From contig NW_027480422.1 in the NCBI RefSeq assembly GCF_051401765.1, positions 21,222,001-21,286,000 of the forward strand: a DNA stretch of 64,000 nucleotides, given 5' to 3'. Position numbers and translations under genes: made by a program. Of the stretch, positions 1 through 10,777 are shown piece after piece. The notes under the pieces were generated by a model, which did not search any database, was not told the DNA's origin, and saw nothing but the letters and a program-made list of their open reading frames with translations. Source of the stretch: Calliopsis andreniformis. Lineage: Eukaryota > Arthropoda > Insecta > Hymenoptera > Andrenidae. Position 1 is the stretch's first letter, and the number at the start of each line of letters is the position of its first letter.

Positions 1-1084
1 TGCCTCTGGCGTTGACTTCTTAGGCCCTAACTATTCGATCAGGTGGACCAACGCCCCAGAGTGAAGCCTAGTTCGCCCGGAACGTAGAAATGACCATCAC
101 TTTCAACCTGGTTGCAATTATTCCTGTTATACGATGGAAAAACAGATGTATCTTTATCGTATTTTAAACGTCGGGCGTTGACTTCTAAGGCCCTAGCTAT
201 TCGATTTGGTGGAGCAACGACCTAGAGTGAAGCCTAGGTTGCACGGAACGTAGAAATGACCATCACTATCACACTTGTTGCAATTACTCCTGTTATACGA
301 TGGAAAAACTGTTATATCTTTAACGTATTTTATGCTTCGGGCATTGACTTCTATGGACCTACCTCTTCGATCTGGTGCAGCAACGCCCTAGAGTGAAGCC
401 TAGGTTGCCCCGTACGTTGAAATGACCATAACTTTCATACTGGTTGCAATTACTCCTGTTATACGATGGAAATACTGTTATATCTTTAACGTATTTTATG
501 CTTCGGGCATTGACTTCTATGGCCCTACCTCTTCGATCTGGTGGAGCAACGCCCTAGTTTCAAGCCTAGATTGCCCGGAACGTAGATATGACCATCACTT
601 TCACACTGGTTGCAATTATTCGTTTTATACGATGGAAAAACTGTTGTATTTATTTTGTATTTGGTGCTTCTGGCGTTGACTTCTTAGGCCCTAACTATTC
701 GATCAGGTGGACCAACGCCATAGAGTGAAGCCTAGGTGGCCCGGAACGTGGAAATGACCATCACTTTCACACTTGTTGCAATTACTCCTTTTATACGATG
801 GAAAAACTGTTATATCTTTATCGTATTTTATGCTTCGGGTATTGACTTCTAAGGCCCTAACTATTAGATCTGGTGGAGCAACAACCTAGAGTCAAGACTA
901 GGTTGCCCGGAACGTAGATATGACCATCACTTTCACACTGGTTGCAATTATTCATTGTGTACGATGGAAAAACTATTGTATTTATATAGTATTTTATGCT
1001 TCGGGCGTTAACTTCTTGGGGCCTAACTATTCGATCTGGTGGAGCAACGCCCTAGAGTGAAGCCTAGGTTGCCCGGAACGTAGA
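1..1084. repeat. Entry segment of about 6.5 satellite monomers
   Basis: These are diverged monomers preceding the decamer HOR. The monomer spanning about 1-60 is matched at offset 664 (4 monomers), seen in the shared variant GATCAGGTGGACCAACGCC at 37 and 701. Two adjacent monomers around 321 and 487 share a CATTGACTTCTATGG variant that is also the diagnostic monomer of the downstream decamer, so they look like its relatives. Positions 754-1084 resemble 6265-6595, the sequence on the far side of the decamer block (offset 5511). No gene or unique sequence is present. Confidence 0.85.
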
Positions 1085-1251
1085 AGTGACCATTACTTTC
1101 ACACTGGATGCAATTATTCGTTTTATACGATGGAAAAACTGTTGTATTTATTTTGTATTTTATGCTTCGGGCGTTGACTTCTAAGGCCCTAGCTATTCGA
1201 TTTGGTGGAGCAACGCCCTAGAGTGGAGCCTAGGTTGCCCGGAACGTAGAA

Positions 1252-2922
1252 ATGACCATCACTTTCACACTTGTTGCAATTACTCCTGTTATACGATGGA
1301 AAAACTGTTATACTTTTATCGTATTTTATGCTTCGGGCATTGACTTCTATGGCCCTACCTCTTCGATCTGCTGGAGCAACGCCCTAGATTCAAGCCTAGA
1401 TTGCCCGGAACGTAGATGTGACCATTACTTTCACACTGGTTGCAATTATTCGTTTTATACGATGGAAAACCTGTTGTATTTATTTTGTATTTGGTGCTTC
1501 TGGCGTTGACTTCTTAAGCCCTAGCGATTGGATCTGGTGGACCAACGCCCTAGAGTGAAGCCTAGGTGGCCCGGAACGTGGAAATGACCACCACTTTCAC
1601 ACTGGTTGCAATTATTCCCGGTATACGATGGAAAAACTGTTGTATTTATTTTGTATTTGGTGCTTCTGGCGTTGACTTCTTAGGCCCTAACTATTGGATC
1701 TGGTGGACCAACGCCCTAGAGTGGAGCCTAGGTGGCCCGGAACGTGGAAATGACCATGACTTTCGCACTGGTTGCAATTATTCCCGTTATACGATGGAAA
1801 AACTGTTGCATTTATATTGTATTTTATGCTTCTGGCGTTGACTTTTAAGGCCCTAACTATTCGATGTGGTGGAGCAACGCCCTAGAGTGAAGCCTAGGTT
1901 GACGGGAGCGTAGAAATGACCATTACCTTCACACTGTTTGGAATTATTCCTGTTATGCGATGGAAAACTGTTGTATTTTTATCGTATTTTATGCTTCTGG
2001 CGTTGACTTCTAAGGCCGTAGCTACTCGATGTGGTGGAGCAACGCCCTAGAGGGAAGCCTAGGTTGCACGAAGCGTAGAAATGACAATAACTTTCACACT
2101 GGATGCAATTATCCGTTTTATACAATGGAAAAACTGTTGTATTTATTTTGTATTTGGTGCTTCTGGCGTTGACTTCTTAGGCCCTAACTATTGGATCTGT
2201 TGGACCAACGCACTAGAGTGAAGCCTAGGTGGCCCGGAACGTGGAAATGACCATGACTTTCACACTGGTTGCAATTATTCGTTTTATACGATGGAAAGAC
2301 TGTTGTATTTAAACTGTATTTTATGCTTCTGGCGTTGACTTCTAAGGCCCTAACTATTCGATGTGGTGGAGCAACGCCCTGGAGCGAAACCTAGGTTGCA
2401 CGGACCGTAGAAATGACCGTAGAAATGACCATAACTTTCACACTGGTTGCAATTATTCATTTTATACAATTGAAAAGCTGTACTATTAATTTTGTATTTT
2501 ATGCTTCGGGCGTTGACTTCTAAGGCCCTAACTATTGGATCTGGTGGACCAACGCCCTAGACTGAAGCGTAGGTTGCCAGGAACGTAGAAATGACCATCA
2601 CTTTCACACTGTTTGCAATTATTCCTGTTATACGATGGAAAAACTGTTGTACATATATCGTATTTTATGCTTCTGGCGTTGACTTCTTAGGCCCTAACTA
2701 TTCGATCTGGTAGAGCAACGCCCTAGGGTGAAGCCTAGGTTGCCCGGAACGTAGAAGTGGCCATTACTTTCACACTGGATGCAATTATTCGTTTTATACG
2801 ATGGAAAAACTGTTGTATTTATTTTGTATTTTATGCTTCGGGCGTTGACTTCTAAGGCCCTAGCTATTCGATTTGGTGGAGCAACGCCCTAGAGTGGAGC
2901 CTAGGTTGCCCGGAACGTAGAA
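1252..2922. repeat. Decamer HOR copy 1
   Basis: First full 1671-bp unit. It carries the 12-bp duplication at 2406-2429 and the one-base-short A tract at about 1963-1967. Private differences from copy 2 include TTGTATTTTT at about 1971 (TTGGATTTTT in copy 2), GCTACTCGAT at about 2019, TACAATGG at about 2122 and GGAAAGACTG at about 2293. Confidence 0.93.
2406..2429. repeat. 12-bp microduplication in decamer copy 1
   Basis: CGTAGAAATGAC is present twice in tandem (2406-2417 and 2418-2429). The same motif occurs once in ordinary monomers. It is one of very few insertions in the window and serves as a tag for this HOR. Confidence 0.97.
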
Positions 2923-4593
2923 ATGACCATCACTTTCACACTTGTTGCAATTACTCCTGTTATACGATGGAAAAACTGTTATACTTTTATCGTATTTTAT
3001 GCTTCGGGCATTGACTTCTATGGCCCTACCTCTTCGATCTGCTGGAGCAACGCCCTAGATTCAAGCCTAGATTGCCCGGAACGTAGATGTGACCATTACT
3101 TTCACACTGGTTGCAATTATTCGTTTTATACGATGGAAAACCTGTTGTATTTATTTTGTATTTGGTGCTTCTGGCGTTGACTTCTTAAGCCCTAGCGATT
3201 GGATCTGGTGGACCAACGCCCTAGAGTGAAGCCTAGGTGGCCCGGAACGTGGAAATGACCACCACTTTCACACTGGTTGCAATTATTCCCGGTATACGAT
3301 GGAAAAACTGTTGTATTTATTTTGTATTTGGTGCTTCTGGCGTTGACTTCTTAGGCCCTAACTATTGGATCTGGTGGACCAACGCCCTAGAGTGGAGCCT
3401 AGGTGGCCCGGAACGTGGAAATGACCATGACTTTCGCACTGGTTGCAATTATTCCCGTTATACGATGGAAAAACTGTTGCATTTATATTGTATTTTATGC
3501 TTCTGGCGTTGACTTTTAAGGCCCTAACTATTCGATGTGGTGGAGCAACGCCCTAGAGTGAAGCCTAGGTTGACGGGAGCGTAGAAATGACCATTACCTT
3601 CACACTGTTTGGAATTATTCCTGTTATGCGATGGAAAACTGTTGGATTTTTATCGTATTTTATGCTTCTGGCGTTGACTTCTAAGGCCGTAGCTATTCGA
3701 TGTGGTGGAGCAACGCCCTAGAGGGAAGCCTAGGTTGCACGAAGCGTAGAAATGACAATAACTTTCACACTGGATGCAATTATCCGTTTTATACGATGGA
3801 AAAACTGTTGTATTTATTTTGTATTTGGTGCTTCTGGCGTTGACTTCTTAGGCCCTAACTATTGGATCTGTTGGACCAACGCACTAGAGTGAAGCCTAGG
3901 TGGCCCGGAACGTGGAAATGACCATGACTTTCACACTGGTTGCAATTATTCGTTTTATACGATGGAAAAACTGTTGTATTTAAACTGTATTTTATGCTTC
4001 TGGCGTTGACTTCTAAGGCCCTAACTATTCGATGTGGTGGAGCAACGCCCTGGAGCGAAACCTAGGTTGCACGGACCGTAGAAATGACCGTAGAAATGAC
4101 CATAACTTTCACACTGGTTGCAATTATTCATTTTATACAATTGAAAAGCTGTACTATTAATTTTGTATTTTATGCTTCGGGCGTTGACTTCTAAGGCCCT
4201 AACTATTGGATCTGGTGGACCAACGCCCTAGACTGAAGCGTAGGTTGCCAGGAACGTAGAAATGACCATCACTTTCACACTGTTTGCAATTATTCCTGCT
4301 ATACGATGGAAAAACTGTTGTACATATATCGTATTTTATGCTTCTGGCGTTGACTTCTTAGGCCCTAACTATTCGATCTGGTAGAGCAACGCCCTAGGGT
4401 GAAGCCTAGGTTGCCCGGAACGTAGAAGTGGCCATTACTTTCACACTGGATGCAATTATTCGTTTTATACGATGGAAAAACTCTTGTATTTATTTTGTAT
4501 TTTATGCTTCGGGCGTTGACTTCTAAGGCCCTAGCTATTCGATTTGGTGGAGCAACGCCCTAGAGTGGAGCCTAGGTTGCCCGGAACGTAGAA
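2923..4593. repeat. Decamer HOR copy 2
   Basis: Second full unit, exactly 1671 bp after copy 1. It has the same 12-bp duplication (4077-4100) and the same A-tract loss (about 3633). Private changes are CCTGCTATACG near 4297 and CTCTTGTATTT near 4481, so the copies are not merely an assembly duplicate of one sequence. Confidence 0.93.
4077..4100. repeat. 12-bp microduplication in decamer copy 2
   Basis: Identical duplication of CGTAGAAATGAC, exactly 1671 bp downstream of the first. It predates amplification of the decamer. Confidence 0.97.
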
Positions 4594-6264
4594 ATGACCA
4601 TCACTTTCACACTTGTTGCAATTACTCCTGTTATACGATGGAAAAACTGTTATACTTTTATCGTATTTTATGCTTCGGGCATTGACTTCTATGGCCCTAC
4701 CTCTTCGATCTGCTGGAGCAACGCCCTAGATTCAAGCCTAGATTGCCCGGAACGTAGATGTGACCATTACTTTCACACTGGTTGCAATTATTCGTTTTAT
4801 ACCATGGAAAAGCTGTTGTATTTATTTTGTATTTGGTGCTTCTGGCGTTGACTTCTTAAGCCCTAGCTATTGGATCTGGTGGACCAACGCCCTAGAGTGA
4901 AGCCTAGGTGGCCCGGAACGTGGAAATGACCATCACTTTCACACTGGTTGCAATTATTCCCGGTATACGATGGAAAAACTGTTGTATTTATTTTGTATTT
5001 GGTGCTTCTGGCGTTGACTTCTTAGGCCCTAACTATTGGATCTGGTGGACCAACGCCCTAGAGTGGAGCCTAGGTGGCCCGGAACGTGGAAATGACCATG
5101 ACTTTCGCACTGGTTGCAATTATTCCCGTTATACGATGGAAAAACTGTTGTATTTATATTGTATTTTATGCTTCTGGCGTTGACTTTTAAGACCCTAACT
5201 ATTCGATGTGGTGGAGCAACGCCCTAGAGTGAAGCCTAGGTTGACGGGAGCGTAGAAATGACCATTACCTTCACACTGTTTGGAATTATTCCTGTTATGC
5301 GGTGGAAAACTGTTGGATTTTTATCGTATTTTATGCTTCTGGCGTTGACTTCTAAGGCCGTAGCTATTCGGTGTGGTGGAGCAACGCCCTAGAGGGAAGC
5401 CTAGGTCGCACGGAGCGTAGAAATGACAATAACTTTCACACTGGATGCAATTATCCGTTTTATACGATAGAAAAACTGTTGTATTTATTTTGTATTTGGT
5501 GTTTCTGGCGTTGACTTCTTAGGCCCTAACTATTGGATCTGTTGGACCAACGCACTAGAGTGAAGCCTAGGTGGCCCGGAACGTGGAAATGACCATGACT
5601 TTCACACTGGTTGCAATTATTCGTTTTATACGATGGAAAAACTGTTGTATTTAAACTGTATTTTATGCTTCTGGCGTTGACTTCTAAGGCCCTAACTATT
5701 CGATGTGGTGTAGCAACGCCCTGGAGCGAAACCTAGGTTGCACGGACCGTAGAAATGACCGTAGAAATGACCATAACTTTCACACTGGTTGCAATTATTC
5801 ATTTTATACAATTGAAAAGCTGTACTATTAATTTTGTATTTTATGCTTCGGGCGTTGACTTCTAAGGCCCTAACTATTGGATCTGGTGGACCAACGCCCT
5901 AGACTGAAGCGTAGGTTGCCAGGAACGTAGAAATGACCATCACTTTCACACTGTTTGCAATTATTCCTGTTATACGATGGAAAAACTGTTGTACATATAT
6001 CGTATTTTATGCTTCTGGCGTTGACTTCTTAGGCCCTAACTATTCGATCTGGTAGAGCAACGCCCTAGGGTGAAGCCTAGGTTGCCCGGAACGTAGAAGT
6101 GGCCATTACTTTCACACTGGATGCAATTATTCGTTTTATACGATGGAAAAACTGTTGTATTTATTTTGTATTTTATGCTTCGGGCGTTGACTTCTAAGGC
6201 CCTAGCTATTCGATTTGGTGGAGCAACGCCCTAGAGTGGAGCCTAGGTTGCCCGGAACGTAGAA
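4594..6264. repeat. Decamer HOR copy 3
   Basis: Third unit. It carries the 12-bp duplication at 5748-5771 and the short A tract at about 5302. Private changes include TACCATGGAAAAGC near 4801, AAGACCC near 5190, GCGGTGG near 5300 and TATTCGGTGTGG near 5366. At its end the array leaves the decamer order. Confidence 0.92.
5748..5771. repeat. 12-bp microduplication in decamer copy 3
   Basis: Third occurrence of the CGTAGAAATGAC tandem pair, again 1671 bp from the previous one. It is absent from the related island at 10778-12042, whose piece of the decamer starts just after this point. Confidence 0.97.
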
Positions 6265-6424
6265 ATGACCATCACTTTCACACTTGTTGCAATTACTCCT
6301 GTTATACGAAAGAAAAACTGTTATATCTTTATCGTATTTTATGCTTCGGGTATTGACTTCTAAGGCCCTAACTATTAGATCTGGTGGAGCAACGCCCTAG
6401 AGTCAAGACTAGGTTGCCCAGAAC

Positions 6425-7260
6425 GCAGAAATGACCGTTACTATCACAATGTTTGCAATTATTCATTGTATACGATGGAAAAACTATTGCATTTATATAG
6501 TATTTTATGCTTCGGGCGTTAACTTCTTGGGCCCTAACTATTCGATCTGGTGGAGCAACGCCCTAGAGTGAAGCCTAGGTTGCCCGGAACGTAGAAGTGA
6601 CCATTACTTTCACACTGGTTGCAATTATTCGTGATATACGATGGAAAAACTGTTGTACGTATGCCGCATTTTATGCTTCTGGCGTTGACTTCTCAGGCCC
6701 TAACTATTCGATCTGGTAGAGCAACGCCTTAGGGTGAAGCCTAGGTTGCCCGGAACGTAGAAATGACCATAACTTTCACACTGGTTGCAATTATCCCTTT
6801 TATACGATGGAAAAGCTGTTGTATTTTTATTGTACTTTATGCTTCTGGCGTTAACATCTCGTGCCCCAACTATTCGATCTGGTGGAGCAACGCCCTAGAG
6901 TGAAGCCTAGGTTGCCCGGAACGTAGAAATGACCATTACTTCCACACTGTTTGCAATTATTCATTTTATACGATGGAAAAACTGTGGTATTTTTATTGTA
7001 TTTTATGCTTCAGGCGTTGACCTCTAAGGCCGTAGCTATTCGATGTGGCGGCGCAACGCCCTAGAGTGAAGCCTAGGTTGCCCGGAACGTAGAAATGGCC
7101 ATTACTTTCACACTGGTTGCAATTATTCGTTTTATACGATGGAAAAACTATTGTACATATATCGTATTTTATGATTCGGGCGTTGATTTCTTAGGCCCTA
7201 ACTATTCCATCTGCTGGACCAACGCCCCAGAGTGAAGCCTAGGTTGCCCGGAACGTAGGA
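6425..7260. repeat. 5-monomer segment duplicated at 9081
   Basis: Starts with the diagnostic GCAGAAATGACCGTTACTAT variant. It is followed by shared variants such as GTACGTATGCCGCATT or GTACATATGCCGCATT, CATCTCGTGCCCC and GATGTGGCGG in the same order as in 9081-9916. Confidence 0.88.
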
Positions 7261-9080
7261 ATGACCATTACTTTCACACTGTTTGCAATTATTCATTTTA
7301 TACGATGGAAAAACTGTTGTACTTATATTGTATTTTATGCTTCTGGCGTTGACTTCTAAGTCCCTAGCTATTCGATCTGGTGGAGCAACGCCCTAGAGTA
7401 ATGCCTAGGTTGCCTGGAATGTAGAAATGACCAGTACTTTCACACTGGTTGCAATTATTCGTTTTATACAATGGAAAAACTGTTGTATTTTTATTGTACT
7501 TTACGCTTCTGGCGTTAAGTTCTTGGGCCCTAACTATTCGATATGGTTGAGCAACGCCCCAGAGTGAAGCCTAGGTTGCCCGGAACGTAGAAATGACCAT
7601 TACTTTCACACTGTTTGCAATTATTCATTTTATACGATGGAAAAGCTGTTGTATTTATATTGTAGTTTATGCTTCTGGCGTTGACTTCTATGGCCCTAGC
7701 TATTCGATCTAGCGGAGCAGCGCCCTAGAGTGCAGCCTGGGTTGCCCGGAACGTAGAAATGACCATAACTATGACACTGGTTGCAATTATTCGTTTTATA
7801 CAATGGAAAAACTGTTCTATTTATATTGTATTTTATGCATCTGGCATTCACTTCTAAGGCCCTAACTATTCGATGTGGTGGTGTAACGCCCTAGAGTGAA
7901 GCCTAGGTTGCCCGGAACGTAGAAATGATCATTACTTTCACACTGTTTGCAATTATTCATTTTATACGATGGAAAAGCTGTTGTATTTATATTGTATTTT
8001 ATGCTTCTGGCGTTGACTTCTATGGCCCTAGCTATTCGATCTAGCGGAGCAGCGCCCTAGAGTGCAGCCTGGGTTGCCTGGAACGCAGAAATGACCATAA
8101 CTTTCACACTGGTTGCAATTATTCGTTCTATACAATGGAAAAACTGTTGTATTTATTTTGTATTTTATGCTTCGGGCGTTGACTTCTAAGGCCCTAGATA
8201 TGCGGTCTGGTGGAGCTGCGCCCTACAGTGAAGCATAGGTTGCCCGACACGTAGAAATGACCATTACTTTCACACTGTTTGCAATTATTCATGCTATACC
8301 AAGGAAAACCTGTTGTATTTATACTGTATTTCAGGCATCTGGCGTTGACTTCTTAGGCCCTAACTATTCGATCTGGTGGAGCAACGCCCTAGAGTGAAGC
8401 CTAGATTGCCTGGAACGCAGAAATGACCATAACTTTCACACTGGTTGCAATTATTCGTTCTATACAATGGAAAAACTGTTGTATTTATTTTGTATTTTAT
8501 GCTTCGGGCGTTGACTTCTAAGGCCCTAACTATTCGATCTGGTGGCACAACACCCTAGGGTGAAGCCTAGGTTGCCCGGAACGTAGAAATGACCATAACT
8601 TGCATACTGGTGGCAATTATTCGTGTTATAGGATGGAAAAACTGTTGTATTTATATCGTATTTTATGCTCCAAGCGTTGACTTTTTAGGCCCTAACTATT
8701 CGATCTGGTGGCACAACGCCCTAGAGTGATGCCTAGGTTGCCCGGGACGTAGAAATGACCATTACTTTCACACTGGTTGCAATTATTCCTGTTATACGAT
8801 GGAAAAACTGTGCTATTTATTTTGTCTTTTATGCTTCGGGCGTTGACTTCTAAGGCCCTAACTATTCGATCTCGCGGAGCAACGCCCTAGAGTGAAGCCT
8901 AGGTTACCCGGAATGTAGAAATGACCACTACCTTCACACTGTTTGCAATTATTCATTTTATACGATGGAAAAACTATTGTACCTTTATTGTATTTTATGC
9001 TTCGGGCGTTGACTTCTAAGGCCCTAACTATTCGATCTGGTGGAGCAACGACCTGGAGTCAAGCCGAGGTTGCCCGGAAC

Positions 9081-9916
9081 GCAGAAATGACCGTTACTAT
9101 CACAATGTTTGCAATTATTCATTGTATACGATGGAAAAACTATTGTATTTATATAGTATTTTATGCTTCGGGCGTTAACTTCTTGGGCCCTAACTATTCG
9201 ATCTGGTGGAGCAACGCCCTAGAGTGAAGCCTAGGTTGCCCGGAACGTAGAAGTGACCATTACTTTCACACTGGTTGCAATTATTCGTGATATACGATGG
9301 AAAAACTGTTGTACATATGCCGCATTTTATGCTTCTGGCGTTGACTTCTCAGGCCCTAACTATTCGATCTGGTAGAGCAACGCCTTAGGGTGAAGCCTAG
9401 GTTGCCCGGAACGTAGAAATGACCATAACTTTCACACTGGTTGCAATTATCCCTTTTATACGATGGAAAAGCTGTTGTATTTTTATTGTACTTTATGCTT
9501 CTGGCGTTAACATCTCGTGCCCCAACTATTCGATCTGGTGGAGCAACGCCCTAGAGTGAATCCTAGGTTGCCCGGAACGTAGAAATGACCATTACTTCCA
9601 CACTGTTTGCAATTATTCATTTTATACGATGGAAAAACTGTGGTATTTTTATTGTATTTTATGCTTCAGGCGTTGACCTCTAAGGCCGTAGCTATTCGAT
9701 GTGGCGGGGCAACGCCCTAGAGTGAAGCCTAGGTTGCCCGGAACGTAGAAATGGCCATTACTTTCACACTGGTTGCAATTATTCGTTTTATACGATGGAA
9801 AAACTATTGTACATATATCGTATTTTATGATTCGGGCGTTGATTTCTTAGGCCCTAACTATTCCATCTGCTGGACCAACGCCCCAGAGTGAAGCCTAGGT
9901 TGCCCGGAACGTAGGA
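9081..9916. repeat. Copy of the 6425-7260 segment, offset 2656
   Basis: Same variant series as 6425-7260 at an offset of exactly 16 monomers. The copy leaves this alignment at about 9917-9960, where it jumps to sequence matching two monomers further on in the first half. Confidence 0.88.
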
Positions 9917-10697
9917 ATGACCATTACTTTCACACTGTTTGCAATTATTCATTTTATACGATGGAAAAGCTGTTGTATTTATATTGTAGTTTATGCTTCT
10001 GGCGTTGACTTCTATGGCCCTAGCTATTCGATCTAGCGGAGCAGCGCCCTAGAGTGCAGCCTGGGTTGCCCGGAACGTAGAAATGACCATAACTATGACA
10101 CTGGTTGCAATTATTCGTTTTATACAATGGAAAAACTGTTGTATTTATTTTGTATTTTATGCTTCGGGCGTTGACTTCTAAGGCCCTAGATATTCGGTCT
10201 GGTGGAGCTGCGCCCTACAGTGAAGCATAGGTTGCCCGACACGTAGAAATGACCATTACTTTCACACTGTTTGCAATTATTCATGCTATACCAAGGAAAA
10301 CCTGTTGTATTTATACTGTATTTCAGGCATCTGGCGTTGACTTCTTAGGCCCTAACTATTCGATCTGGTGGTGCAACGCCCTAGAGTGAAGCCTGGATTG
10401 CCTGGAACGCAGAAATGACCATAACTTTCACACTGGTTGCAATTATTCGTTTTATACGATGGAAAAACTGTTGTATTTATTTCGTATTTGGTGCTTCTGG
10501 CGTTGACTTCTTAGGCCCTAACTGTTAGATGTGGAGGACCAACGCCCTAGAGTGAAGCCTAGGTTATCCGGAACGTTGAAATGACCATACCTTTCAGACT
10601 GGTTGCAATTATTCCTGTTATACGATGAAAAAACTGTTGTACTTATGTTGTATTTTATGCTTCAGGCGTCGAATTCTAAGTCCCTAACTATTCGATC

Positions 10698-10777
10698 TGG
10701 TGGAGCAACGCCCTAGAGTGAAGCCTAGGGTGCCCGAAACGTAGAAATGACCATAACTTTCACACTGGTTTCAATTA
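10698..10777. repeat. Left 80-bp direct repeat bounding the decamer island
   Basis: This 80-bp stretch, carrying the diagnostic variants CCTAGGGTGCCCGAAACG and GGTTTCAATTA, recurs without change at 12025-12104 (offset 1327) and at 19660-19739. The base before it (C at 10697) agrees with the 19.6-kb copy, and the base after it (T at 10778) belongs to the decamer island. Confidence 0.92.

Larger units (their letters stand above)
1085..6264. repeat. Decamer higher-order repeat block (1671-bp unit, three copies plus stub)
   Basis: Ten successive monomers form a unit of 1671 bp that repeats at 1252, 2923 and 4594. A partial leading monomer begins about 1085. The unit is 11 bp longer than 10 x 166 because one monomer carries a 12-bp duplication and another lacks one A (TGGAAAACTG instead of TGGAAAAACTG). 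Copies differ by only a handful of substitutions that I could count by eye, whereas neighbouring monomers inside a unit differ far more. That contrast defines a HOR. The block ends about 6265, where the next expected unit departs into a different monomer order. Confidence 0.95.
6265..10777. repeat. Mixed satellite block with two offset halves
   Basis: About 27 monomers, no other sequence. The second half copies the first with three successive offsets that fall by two monomers each time: 6425-7260 matches 9081-9916 (offset 2656, 16 monomers), the stretch about 7600-7790 matches 9925-10115 (offset 2324, 14 monomers), and 8130-8400 matches 10122-10392 (offset 1992, 12 monomers). The second half has therefore lost two dimers, or the first half has gained them. 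At about 10450-10740 the monomers match 19412-19702 (offset 8962). Confidence 0.85.

Noticed and set aside
20..30. TTAGG inside TTAGGCCCTAA, reminiscent of an arthropod telomere repeat.
   Set aside because: It is a single unit per monomer, not in tandem, and is better explained as half of a short palindrome.
26..45. Possible Pol III B box (TTCGA core in ATTCGATCTGG) that could make each monomer a tRNA-like or SINE-derived unit.
   Set aside because: Only the TTCGA core fits; the flanking GG and CC positions of the B box are missing. There is no convincing A box upstream, no poly-A or T-run terminator, and no tRNA fold.
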